From positions 840,172 through 904,171 of the forward strand of contig NZ_WTYI01000001.1 of the NCBI RefSeq assembly GCF_009827445.1: 64,000 bases of DNA, read 5' to 3'. This document shows, in pieces, positions 8,855-17,433 of the stretch (within the stretch, counting starts at the first letter, position 1; each line of letters opens with the position of its first letter). Position numbers and translations under genes: made by a program. Source of the stretch: Qipengyuania aquimaris (lineage in GTDB: Bacteria > Pseudomonadota > Alphaproteobacteria > Sphingomonadales > Sphingomonadaceae). The notes beneath the pieces were generated by a model. It saw only the letters and a list, made by a program, of their open reading frames with translations, searched no databases and was not told the origin of the DNA.

Positions 8855-11584
8855 TTATTCGCCGAAAGTGCGTTGCCACCAGCCGCGCTTGGGCTTGCCG
8901 CCGTCGTCGGATGACTGGTCGTCCTGCTTCGCTGCCGCCTCGGCAGTTTCGGGAGTGCCTTCGGGACCGGCGACGACGGGCATGTCTTCCTTGACCTGCT
9001 CGGCTACGTTTTCGGTGACCTTCTTCTTGCGCGTACGCTTGGGCTTGGGCTTCTCTTCAGCCTCGGCAGCGGCCTCCGCAGGTTCTGCCGGAGCCTCGTC
9101 CGCCTTCTTCTTGCGAGTGCGCTTGGGCTTCGGCTTTTCCTCGGTAGCATTGTCACCCGAAGCTTCGTCCGCAGCCTTGTCGTCGGCCTTTTTCTTGCGC
9201 GTCCGCTTGGGCTTCTCGGCCGGAGCTTCCTCGGCAACGGCCTCGGTGTCATCGGCCGCCTTCTTCTTGCGCGGGGCCCGCTTCTTCTTGGGCTTTTCCT
9301 CTTCGGCGGCCTGCTCGGCAGTTTCCGGAGCGTCCTCGGGACCGGCGACGACCGCCATGTCCTCGGCCACCTGCTCCGAAACCTGTTCAAGCTTCTCGGC
9401 GTCCTCAGCCGTTACCTCGTCGGACTTGCCGCCGCGACCGCGACCACCGCGCCTGCGCCCGCCGCGACGGCGGCGCTTCTTCGGTTTGTCGTCACCGTCG
9501 TCGTCTTCGGAATGCGCGTCGTTATCGCTATCCTCGTCGGACTCGTCTTCGTTGTTGCCATCCGAATCCTGCTCGCGGTTCCGGTTGCGGCCACGTCCAC
9601 CGCGGCGACGACGGCGCTTCTTGCGCGGACGGTCATCGTCTTCGTCCTCGTCCGAGCTGTCGACGAACTCTTCTTCGTCGTCGTCCTCGTCATCGACGAT
9701 AGTGTCGAACTTCGGCGCGTCCTTGGGCTTGGGGCCGTGGCTCGACACAGTCATCTTCGCGCCTTCGTCTTCGCCTTCCGGCACGACTTCGGCAATGACG
9801 CCATAACGCTGTTCGATCTCGATCAGGTCGTTGCGCTTTTCGTTGAGGAGGTAGACGGCGGCCTCGGTGCTGGCTGCAAGGCGGATGCGCGAACCCTTAC
9901 CCTTGGCAGCCTCCTCTTCGATCAGGCGCAGGGCTGAAAGACCGGCAGAGCTGGCCGTGCGGACGAGGCCCGTTCCGTCGCAGTGCGGGCATTCGCGCGT
10001 GGTCGCTTCGAGCACGCCGGTACGCAGGCGCTGGCGGCTCATTTCCATGAGGCCGAAGCTGGAGATGCGGCCCACCTGGATACGCGCGCGGTCGCTCTTG
10101 AGCGCATCCTTCATAGCGCGCTCGACCTTGCGGGTATTCGAATGGTGTTCCTGGTCGATGAAGTCGATCACGACGAGGCCGGCCATGTCGCGCAGGCGCA
10201 GCTGGCGGGCGATTTCCTTCGCCGCTTCCAGGTTCGTGTGGAGCGCCGTCTGCTCGATATTGTGCTCCTTGGTGGAGCGGCCCGAGTTGATGTCGATCGA
10301 AACCAGGGCTTCCGTCGGATTGATGACGAGATAGCCGCCGCTCTTCAGCTGGACGACCGGATCGTACATCGCCTTGAGCTGGTCTTCCGCGCCGTAGCGC
10401 TGGAACAGCGGCACCGGGTCGACATATTGCTTAACCCGGCGCGCATGGCTGGGCATGAGCATCTTCATGAAGGCCTTGGCGGATTTGTAGCCTTCCTCGC
10501 CTTCCACCACGACTTCCTCGATCTCGCGATTGTAGATGTCGCGGATGGCGCGCTTGATCAGGTCGCTGTCCGAGTGGATCAGCGCGGGCGCCGCCGACGA
10601 CAGCGTTTTTTCGCGGATCTCGTCCCACAGGCGGGCGAGGTAATCGAAGTCGCGCTTGATTTCGGTCTTGGTGCGCGAAAGGCCGGCAGTGCGAACGATC
10701 AGGCCCATGGTCTTGGGCAGGTTCAGATCACCGACGATCTGCTTCAGGCGCTTGCGGTCGCTGGCGGAATTGATCTTGCGCGAGATGCCGCCGCCGTGGC
10801 TGCTGTTCGGCATGAGAACCGTGTAGCGGCCGGCGAGGCTGAGATAGGTGGTGAGGGCAGCGCCCTTGTTGCCGCGCTCTTCCTTGACGACCTGGACGAG
10901 CAGCACCTGGCGGCGCTGGATGACGTCCTGGATCTTGTACTTGCGACGCAGGGCCATGCGCTTGGCGCGGGCTTCATCCACTTCCTTCGCGCGGCTGCGG
11001 CCCTTGCCCTGGCGGCGGCCACGGCCACGGCGCGAGCGGGACTTGGACTTCGAGCCGTCGTCCTCGCTCTCTTCATCGTCGTCGCCATCGTCCGAATCTT
11101 CGTCATCTTCGCCGTCGAGATGGCCTTCCTCGATCGTTGCGACCTTGTCCTTGTCGGAGGTGTCGACTTCTTCGAGGCCGTCTTCGGCGAGGTCTTCAGC
11201 AAGCGCTTCGGAGCTTTCATCCTCGGCGTCGTACTCTTCGCCGGGCAGTTCGCCGCGCTCTTCCTCTTCGGCGCGCAGGCGCTGTTCTTCCTCGGCAGCT
11301 TCCGCTTCGGCGGCGAGCAGCGCGGCGCGGTCTTCCTTGGGAATCTGGTAATAATCTGGATGGATTTCGCTGAAGGCGAGGAAGCCGTGACGGTTGCCGC
11401 CGAAATCGACGAACGCCGCCTGCAACGAGGGTTCGACCCTCGTGACCTTGGCTAGATAGATATTTCCTTTGATCTGCTTCTTGTCGGCAGATTCGAAATC
11501 GAATTCCTCAATCCGGTTTCCCTTGAGGACTGCCACCCGGGTTTCTTCCTGGTGGCGCGCGTCGATGAGCATGCGCGTTGCCAT
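8855..11584 (-). CDS. rne: Ribonuclease E
   Basis: 909 residues. Endoribonuclease that starts mRNA decay and processes rRNA, and scaffolds the degradosome. The S1 RNA-binding domain begins near residue 35 but is split at about residue 83 by a 130-residue insertion of Asp/Glu-rich then Arg-rich sequence, resuming near 214. The catalytic DNase I-like core (VVIDFIDQEHHSNTRKVERA) and Zn-link CPHCDGTG (near residue 530) are present. The tail from about residue 620 is low-complexity, alternating acidic runs, RRRRGG-type basic patches and K-R-T-R-K-K-K repeats. It ends in GWWQRTFG, the C-terminal GWW motif known in Caulobacter to bind PNPase. ATG 11584 has a GGAG site. Confidence 0.96.
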   Translation of the reverse strand: MATRMLIDARHQEETRVAVLKGNRIEEFDFESADKKQIKGNIYLAKVTRVEPSLQAAFVDFGGNRHGFLAFSEIHPDYYQIPKEDRAALLAAEAEAAEEEQRLRAEEEERGELPGEEYDAEDESSEALAEDLAEDGLEEVDTSDKDKVATIEEGHLDGEDDEDSDDGDDDEESEDDGSKSKSRSRRGRGRRQGKGRSRAKEVDEARAKRMALRRKYKIQDVIQRRQVLLVQVVKEERGNKGAALTTYLSLAGRYTVLMPNSSHGGGISRKINSASDRKRLKQIVGDLNLPKTMGLIVRTAGLSRTKTEIKRDFDYLARLWDEIREKTLSSAAPALIHSDSDLIKRAIRDIYNREIEEVVVEGEEGYKSAKAFMKMLMPSHARRVKQYVDPVPLFQRYGAEDQLKAMYDPVVQLKSGGYLVINPTEALVSIDINSGRSTKEHNIEQTALHTNLEAAKEIARQLRLRDMAGLVVIDFIDQEHHSNTRKVERAMKDALKSDRARIQVGRISSFGLMEMSRQRLRTGVLEATTRECPHCDGTGLVRTASSAGLSALRLIEEEAAKGKGSRIRLAASTEAAVYLLNEKRNDLIEIEQRYGVIAEVVPEGEDEGAKMTVSSHGPKPKDAPKFDTIVDDEDDDEEEFVDSSDEDEDDDRPRKKRRRRRGGRGRNRNREQDSDGNNEDESDEDSDNDAHSEDDDGDDKPKKRRRRGGRRRGGRGRGGKSDEVTAEDAEKLEQVSEQVAEDMAVVAGPEDAPETAEQAAEEEKPKKKRAPRKKKAADDTEAVAEEAPAEKPKRTRKKKADDKAADEASGDNATEEKPKPKRTRKKKADEAPAEPAEAAAEAEEKPKPKRTRKKKVTENVAEQVKEDMPVVAGPEGTPETAEAAAKQDDQSSDDGGKPKRGWWQRTFGE

Positions 11585-12020
11585 TAATTATTCTCCATGC
11601 GCGGCGGGGCGGGGCGAGCCCGTCCTTCCTGCTGCGCGATTGTGTGTGAAATCCGCGTCCCATTGGTGGAATCGCGGCATTAGCGGTCCGGTTCAGAACA
11701 CTGCGATCGTCTGTCCGGATATTCGTGTCTGCATCCGACGCACTGCGCAAAATCTGCGCCCCTGCATCCGTCGCGGCAGCCGTCTTGCCGAAGATCGGCG
11801 CAGGGACTGCGGAAAGGGATGAGTGCGTTCTGTGCATCAACCTGTACAAATAAGGGCCACGCCAGGATGGCGGGGCGAATACGATATCGGCGACCCTCTT
11901 CGTCGCGACTTACGCGCCGATCGGAGGCACCGAACCGATATGAGGAGCGCTAGCACCGTGGGTTTCGATCGGCAACTATATTGCGCATAAGGTGCACGAA
12001 GCCTTAAGGTTTTGGTGACC
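11585..12020. other. 436-bp non-coding region between divergent rne and amidase
   Basis: No convincing gene on either strand. On the minus side it must hold the rne promoter and leader. In E. coli the rne leader is long and used for autoregulation, and a similar role is possible here. A 7-bp inverted pair (11754-11760 with 11797-11803) could form a stem. Near the amidase end there is a CTAG-containing segment at 11949-11952 and an AAGG before the ATG at 12021. I cannot assign a transcription start. Confidence 0.5.
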
Positions 12021-12902
12021 ATGAAATCGATCATGCATCTCGCCGCGCCCCTTCTCGTCACGGTAACTGCGCTTGTCGCAACGATCGGTGTCGTCGTTGG
12101 CGGCGGATTGGCCGCGGCGGAGCCGGGTCTGGTGCTGAGGGCAGCTTTGCCGGGCAAGGCGGTCGAGCCCGAATTGCCCGAGGTTCGCGGTGAGGCGGAA
12201 TTGCCTCTGGTTGTTATCGACCCCGGTCACGGCGGCTTCGACCCTGGCGCCACCGCATCCGGCTACCGAGAAAAGACGCTCGTACTCGGCTTGGCGCGGG
12301 CGCTTCGCGACGAGATCGAAGAGAGAAATATCGCGCGTGTCGCCCTTACACGTGACGATGATCGATATCTTCTTCATTCGGAACGGTACGGATTGGCCCG
12401 CCGGCTGAATGCGGACCTGTTCATTTCCATCCACGCCGACAGTGCAGGGGAAGCAGGAGAGGTCGAGGGGGCAAGCATCTACACGCTGTCCGATCGCGCA
12501 TCGAGCGCGGCAGCGGCCCGGTTCGCCGCGCGGGAAAATGCCGCCGACACGTTGAACGGCGTATCCCTTGGCGGGGCCAGTGCGGAAGTGAACGAAATTC
12601 TCGTCGAATTGTCCCGGCGGCGGACCCGCGCCGAATCCGACGAGTTTGCGAGGCTCATACAGCGGGTAGGCGAAGGGAAGGTGCAATTTCATCCCCAGCC
12701 GCGGCATTCGGCCGACCTGTTGGTTCTGCGCGCGCCCGACATTCCGTCTGTGCTTTTCGAAAGCGGCTTCATCACCAATGAGGAGGATGCAAAAAGGCTG
12801 GCTTCGGCCGAGGGGCGGGAAGACTTTGCCGAGGTGATGTCCCAGGCAATCGGGCTGTATTTCGCACGCCAGCAGCAGCGCTCGTCGCAAATACAAATGT
12901 AG
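12021..12902 (+). CDS. N-acetylmuramoyl-L-alanine amidase (Amidase_3)
   Basis: 293 residues. Hydrolyses the bond between MurNAc and the stem peptide of peptidoglycan, mainly for daughter-cell separation. An N-terminal hydrophobic signal segment (residues about 8-32) directs export. The Amidase_3 zinc ligands are visible: VIDPGHGG gives H70, E84 lies in GYREK, and ISIHADS gives H139. The catalytic Glu lies in SVLFESGF. It lacks the AMIN domain seen in E. coli AmiC. ATG 12021 was chosen over a TTG three codons earlier. PBP1A follows 45 bases downstream, making a cell-wall pair. Confidence 0.92.
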   Translation: MKSIMHLAAPLLVTVTALVATIGVVVGGGLAAAEPGLVLRAALPGKAVEPELPEVRGEAELPLVVIDPGHGGFDPGATASGYREKTLVLGLARALRDEIEERNIARVALTRDDDRYLLHSERYGLARRLNADLFISIHADSAGEAGEVEGASIYTLSDRASSAAAARFAARENAADTLNGVSLGGASAEVNEILVELSRRRTRAESDEFARLIQRVGEGKVQFHPQPRHSADLLVLRAPDIPSVLFESGFITNEEDAKRLASAEGREDFAEVMSQAIGLYFARQQQRSSQIQM

Positions 12903-12947
12903 GTATAGCGCGCCCGATAATCGGCGTGCTAGAGGCCTGCTTTGATC

Positions 12948-15464
12948 ATGGATTACGCCAGCCACCTCCAGTATTACCGCGACCGCCTCACCGGCGATCC
13001 CGTGCGCTTTGTCAATTGGATGCGCGAGAACTGGCATGACAACCAGCGCTTGCGCGTGTTGACCTATCTGATCGGCATCGCGCTGATGCTGCTGGTGCTC
13101 TTGTGGGCATCGCTTGCGCGCAACCTGCCGGATGCTGAATCCCTTCTCGAGTACGAAACACCGCTTCCCTCTGTTGTGCGAGGTGTGGATGGAGAAATCG
13201 TACATTCATACGCGCGCGAGCGGCGCGTCCAGCTTCAGTACGTCGACTTTCCGCAGCCGATGATCGAGGCTTTCCTTTCGGCTGAGGACAAGACGTTCTT
13301 CAGCCACGGCGGGGTCGATTTCACAGGCACGGTCAACGCAGTTTTCGATTACGCGACCAAGTACGGATCGGGCGAACGGGCGGTCGGCGGATCGACCATC
13401 ACGCAGCAGGTGGCGAAAAACCTCCTTCTTGGTGACGAGTATTCGGTCACCCGGAAGGTGAAAGAAATGATCCTCGCTCAGCGGATCGAGCAAGTCCTGA
13501 CCAAGCAGGAAATCCTCGAGCTGTACCTCAACGAGATTCCGCTCGGAAGACGTAGCTTCGGTGTCCAGGCAGCCGCGCGCGCCTATTTCGACAAGGACGT
13601 CGACGAATTGGACCTGCATGAAACCGCGTTCCTGGCGATCCTTCCGAAAGCGCCTGAAAGGTACGGCCGAGACCGCCATCGTGATCTTGCCGTCACGCGT
13701 CGCAATTTCGTCCTCGACCAGATGGTGGCCAATGATTTTATCACAGTCGCCGAAGCGAATACCGCGAAGGCGCAGCCGCTTGGCCTGGTCCAGCAGCGCA
13801 GCGAACGTTCGGCCGATGCCGGCTATTTCCTCGAAGAGGTTCGCCGTCAGTTGATCTCGGAGTTCGGCGAAACCGCCGATGATGGCGGGAATAGCGTTTA
13901 CGCCGGCGGCTTGTGGGTGCGCACGTCGCTGGACGTAGAGCTTCAGGACGCGGCGCGCGATGCTCTTAGGGCACAGCTGCTGAGCTATCACGGCAATCGT
14001 GGTTTCACGGGTCCGATTGCAACGCTGAACCCGGAGAATGGTAGCCTGCACTCGCAGCTCGCCTCTTCGAACCTTAGCATCAATTACGAGAATTGGCGTG
14101 TCGGCGTCATCACCAAGGCCGGCAGTTCGCCGACGATCGGCCTGACCGATGGCGAGGACTATGCGCTTTCGGGCGCCCCGAACACGCTCAAGGTCGGCGA
14201 CGTCGTTGCTGCAGAGCCATCGGGTTCCGGTTACCGGCTGCGGGTCGTGCCCGAGGTGTCGGGCGGCTTCCTGGCGGAGGCCCCGCAGACTGGCCGGGTC
14301 CTCGCAATGCAAGGCGGGTTCGACAGCCGCTTGGGCAGCTTCAACCGCGCCACGCAGGCCGATCGCCAGCCGGGCTCGACCATCAAGCCCTTCGTCTACG
14401 CCTCTGCGCTCGACAACGGCATGACGCCTGCCACGCAGGTTCCCGACCAGACGTTCTGCGTGTGGCAGGGCGCACAGCTGGGCGAGAAATGCTTCCGCAA
14501 CTTCGGCGGCGGTGGCGGTGGTGAACATACGCTGCGCTGGGGCCTCGAACAGAGCCGCAACCTGATGACCGTCCATATCGCCGACGACACGGGGATGCAG
14601 AACGTTGTCCAGACGATCTCACGCGTCGGTATCGGCGATTACGAGCCCTATTATTCCTTCGCTCTCGGAGCGGGGGAGACGACCGTGGCGAAGATGGTCA
14701 ATGCCTATGCCGCGCTTGCGAACTGGGGACGCCAGAACGAAGGGTCGGTCATCGATTACGTGCAGGATCGCCGCGGAAAAGTGATCTACCGCACGGACAA
14801 GCGCGAATGCACCGGCTGTAATATGGCGGAATGGGACGGGCAGCCGATGCCCCGCTTCGAACCGCCCGGCAAACAGGTCCTCGATCCGCGCACCGCTTTC
14901 CAGATGGTCCACATGCTGCAGGGCGTCGTAACGCGCGGTACCGCCGTGCGCCTGCGTAGCCTTAAACTGCCGCTCTTCGGCAAGACCGGGACCACCAATG
15001 GTCCGACCAATGCGTGGTTCGTCGGGGGCACGCCCGATATCGTTGCGGGCATGTATGTCGGCTTCGACCAGCCACGGAACCTTGGTGGCTGGGTGCAGGG
15101 CGGCAATACCGCGGCGCCCATCATGAAGCGCTTCGTCGAAGCTACGAAGGACCGCTGGACATCACCCGATTTCGTCGCTCCTCCCGGCATTCGCATGGTC
15201 AAGATCGACCGCCGGACCGGCAAACGCGTGTTCGACGGCGAGCCTTCGAAAGATCCCAAGGCATCCGTGATCTGGGAGGCTTTCAAGCCTGATACCGAAC
15301 CGCCGCGTTCGACCCGTTCCGACGAGATGGCCGCGCAAAGGGCCGAGATCCTCGAGCTAATCAAACGGGCTCGCGAGGGGGTACGCGCGAACCGTCGGGT
15401 CGAAGCCGAAGGCCGCGACGATTCCGCCGGCGACTTCGTCGAAGAGAATGAGGGGCTCTACTAG
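12948..15464 (+). CDS. mrcA: Penicillin-binding protein 1A (bifunctional transglycosylase/transpeptidase)
   Basis: 838 residues, normal for PBP1A. A cytoplasmic N-terminus and one membrane helix (about 37-56) precede the glycosyltransferase domain. That domain has the catalytic Glu in SAEDKTFFSHGG (E113), GGSTITQQVAKN and LYLNEIPLGRRSFGVQAAA. An OB-like insert follows, then the transpeptidase domain with SxxK in GSTIKPF (about 476), SxN in QSRNL, and KTG in GKTGTTN (about 679). It polymerises and cross-links peptidoglycan in the periplasm. A long charged C-terminal tail ends the protein. Preferred start is ATG 12948; a TTG two codons earlier is possible. Confidence 0.96.
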   Translation: MDYASHLQYYRDRLTGDPVRFVNWMRENWHDNQRLRVLTYLIGIALMLLVLLWASLARNLPDAESLLEYETPLPSVVRGVDGEIVHSYARERRVQLQYVDFPQPMIEAFLSAEDKTFFSHGGVDFTGTVNAVFDYATKYGSGERAVGGSTITQQVAKNLLLGDEYSVTRKVKEMILAQRIEQVLTKQEILELYLNEIPLGRRSFGVQAAARAYFDKDVDELDLHETAFLAILPKAPERYGRDRHRDLAVTRRNFVLDQMVANDFITVAEANTAKAQPLGLVQQRSERSADAGYFLEEVRRQLISEFGETADDGGNSVYAGGLWVRTSLDVELQDAARDALRAQLLSYHGNRGFTGPIATLNPENGSLHSQLASSNLSINYENWRVGVITKAGSSPTIGLTDGEDYALSGAPNTLKVGDVVAAEPSGSGYRLRVVPEVSGGFLAEAPQTGRVLAMQGGFDSRLGSFNRATQADRQPGSTIKPFVYASALDNGMTPATQVPDQTFCVWQGAQLGEKCFRNFGGGGGGEHTLRWGLEQSRNLMTVHIADDTGMQNVVQTISRVGIGDYEPYYSFALGAGETTVAKMVNAYAALANWGRQNEGSVIDYVQDRRGKVIYRTDKRECTGCNMAEWDGQPMPRFEPPGKQVLDPRTAFQMVHMLQGVVTRGTAVRLRSLKLPLFGKTGTTNGPTNAWFVGGTPDIVAGMYVGFDQPRNLGGWVQGGNTAAPIMKRFVEATKDRWTSPDFVAPPGIRMVKIDRRTGKRVFDGEPSKDPKASVIWEAFKPDTEPPRSTRSDEMAAQRAEILELIKRAREGVRANRRVEAEGRDDSAGDFVEENEGLY

Positions 15465-15493
15465 CCAGTCCCCTCCAACCCGGCCCGCGCAGC

Positions 15494-15520
15494 TTTACAA
15501 TTGCGGCCTGCGCGCTAGGT
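15494..15520 (+). promoter_or_regulatory. Candidate promoter for prfB
   Basis: TTTACA (15494-15499) and CTAGGT (15515-15520) separated by 15 bases, 33 bases before the prfB ATG. It resembles the candidates at sdhB and nuoA but the spacing is short. Confidence 0.3.
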
Positions 15521-15553
15521 GGGCGAACCAACGGAATACAAGGAATTCGACTT

Positions 15554-16681
15554 ATGCGTGCCGAAGGGCAGGCCAATATCGACCGTATCGAAGCTGCTCT
15601 CGCGCTTGTGCGCCAGTCGCTCGACTGGGACCACGCGCTGCGCCAGCTGGACGAGCTCGACGCGCGGGTCCAGGACCCGACCCTGTGGGACGATCCCAAG
15701 CAGGCCCAGGCCATCACGCAGGAGCAAAAGCGCCTCGAGACCGCGATCAACACGGTGCGCGAGATCGAGAGCGAAATGGGCGATGCCATCGAGTTCGTCG
15801 AAATGGGCGAAGCCGAGTGCGACGACGATATCGCCAATGAAGGGCTCGCGAGCCTTGCCGCGCTCGCCGACCGGGCCGACCGCGACAAGGTGCAGGCGCT
15901 TCTTTCCGGCGAGGCCGACGCCAACGACACCTACCTGGAAATCCATGCAGGCGCGGGCGGTACCGAAAGCAACGACTGGGCGGAAATGCTCTTTCGCATG
16001 TACGCGCGCTGGGCGGAACGCCGCGGCTTCAAGGTCGAGACGGTGGAATACCAGGCCGGGGACCAGGCCGGCATCAAGTCGGCAACGCTGCTGCTCAAGG
16101 GCGAAAATGCCTATGGCTACGCCAAGACCGAAAGCGGCGTCCACCGCCTCGTCCGCATCAGCCCCTACGACAGTTCAGCGCGGCGACACACCAGCTTCTG
16201 TTCGGTCTGGGTCTATCCGGTGATCGACGACAATATCGACATCGAGATCAATCCAGCCGACCTCAAGATCGACACCTACCGTGCATCGGGTGCTGGCGGT
16301 CAGCACGTCAACACGACCGACTCTGCCGTGCGTATCACTCACCAGCCGACCGGTATCGTGGTCGCCAGCCAGAACGACCGCAGCCAGCACAAGAACCGCG
16401 CCACCGCGATGAACATGCTGAAAGCACGCCTGTTCGAGCGTGAGATGGCGGAACGCGAAGCGGCTGCATCCGGCGAATATCAGGAAAAGAGCGATATCGG
16501 GTGGGGACACCAGATCCGTTCCTACGTCCTGCAGCCGTACCAGATGGTCAAGGACTTGCGGACCGGTGTTACTTCGCCGACTCCCGACGACGTTCTGGAC
16601 GGCGCGCTGGATCCGTTCATCTCAGCCGCGCTCGCGCAGCAGGTCACTGGTGAAACGGTTGAGGTGGAGGACGCCGAGTGA
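15554..16681 (+). CDS. prfB: Peptide chain release factor 2
   Basis: 375 residues. Recognises UGA/UAA stop codons and triggers peptide release. The GGQ catalytic motif is in GAGGQHVNTTDSAVR (near residue 249). The codon-recognition tripeptide reads SPY (residues 203-205, in RISPYDSS) where E. coli has SPF. The frame is continuous from ATG 15554 with an upstream AAGGAA, so there is no programmed +1 frameshift with an internal UGA as in E. coli. The stop overlaps the GTG of the next gene (GTGA). Confidence 0.96.
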   Translation: MRAEGQANIDRIEAALALVRQSLDWDHALRQLDELDARVQDPTLWDDPKQAQAITQEQKRLETAINTVREIESEMGDAIEFVEMGEAECDDDIANEGLASLAALADRADRDKVQALLSGEADANDTYLEIHAGAGGTESNDWAEMLFRMYARWAERRGFKVETVEYQAGDQAGIKSATLLLKGENAYGYAKTESGVHRLVRISPYDSSARRHTSFCSVWVYPVIDDNIDIEINPADLKIDTYRASGAGGQHVNTTDSAVRITHQPTGIVVASQNDRSQHKNRATAMNMLKARLFEREMAEREAAASGEYQEKSDIGWGHQIRSYVLQPYQMVKDLRTGVTSPTPDDVLDGALDPFISAALAQQVTGETVEVEDAE

Positions 16682-17397
16682 GGCGCGCCTCGCTCCTACT
16701 GATTGCGTTCGGCTCGCTTGCCAGTTGCGATGCGGTCATGAGCGACACAGAAGGCGGACCTGTGTTCCCCGAGCCGGACAGGCCCGTTTCCGAGGTCGTC
16801 TCCTACCAGTTCTCGACTGAAGATGCCCGCGACAGCAGGGGCGAAGCGCAGAAGGTCATGGACCTGGCGGAAATCGAGCCCGGCATGACCGTGGCCGACA
16901 TCGGTGCGGGTAACGGCTATTATACGGTTCGCCTCGCGCCGCGCGTGGGCGAATCCGGACGGGTGCTCGCACAGGACATCGACCCCGAAGCGATCCAGAG
17001 GCTGGGTCGACGGGTAGAGCGCCAGCGGCTCGACAATGTGTCGATCAGGTTGGGCGAACCCAGCGATCCGCGTCTGCCGGACAACAGCTTCGACCGGATT
17101 TTCATGGTCCACATGTATCACGAGATCCAGCAGCCCTACGAGTTTCTGTGGAACATGTGGCCGGCCTTGCGGGACGGGGGACAGGTGATCGTCGTGGACG
17201 TCGATCGCCCGACCGACCAGCACGGGATCGATCCCCTGCTGCTGTCGTGCGAATTTCGCCGGGTTGGTTACGAGCTCGTCGCATTCAAGGACGCGCCCGA
17301 GCTTTCGGGGTACTATGCACAGTTCAAGGCAGCGGCTAACAGGCCACAGCCGGAAGAGATAACGCCCTGCCGCGCAGATAGCGGCAACGAGGGCTAG
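16678..17397 (+). CDS. Predicted exported lipoprotein-type SAM methyltransferase
   Basis: 239 residues. The first 17 residues form a lipoprotein signal peptide: MRR, a hydrophobic stretch, and lipobox LASC with the acylatable C17. A class I methyltransferase fold follows: motif I VADIGAGNGYYT, acidic motif II (LAQDIDPEA), and a post-motif FMVHMYHEIQQPYEFL. It most resembles the predicted methyltransferase group (COG4798-like) that often carries signal peptides. SAM is not known to be abundant in the periplasm, so either the N-terminus is a membrane anchor facing the cytoplasm or the protein has another role. Coupled to prfB by a GTGA overlap. Confidence 0.8.
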   Translation: MRRASLLLIAFGSLASCDAVMSDTEGGPVFPEPDRPVSEVVSYQFSTEDARDSRGEAQKVMDLAEIEPGMTVADIGAGNGYYTVRLAPRVGESGRVLAQDIDPEAIQRLGRRVERQRLDNVSIRLGEPSDPRLPDNSFDRIFMVHMYHEIQQPYEFLWNMWPALRDGGQVIVVDVDRPTDQHGIDPLLLSCEFRRVGYELVAFKDAPELSGYYAQFKAAANRPQPEEITPCRADSGNEG

Positions 17398-17433
17398 GCA
17401 CGACAACGTGCCCAATCAGGGAAAGAGGATTGC

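Noticed and set aside
8868..9806. Ser-rich open frame antisense to the RNase E tail
   Set aside because: It is the mirror of the Lys/Arg/Glu repeats of RNase E; no signal for expression.
12929..12934. CTAGAG before PBP1A as a separate promoter entry
   Set aside because: Only 13 bases before the ATG and with no acceptable -35, so it is mentioned only in the general CTAG observation.
15554..15640. Programmed frameshift in prfB
   Set aside because: The frame is continuous from the ATG with no in-frame UGA or shift-prone CTTTGA.
17390..17397. CTAG before the nitronate monooxygenase gene as a promoter
   Set aside because: The TAG there is the stop codon of the upstream methyltransferase, so the match is explained.
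17397..17412. 6-bp hairpin just before the nitronate monooxygenase gene as a terminator
   Set aside because: No T-run follows and the stem is short; may be chance or a leader hairpin.
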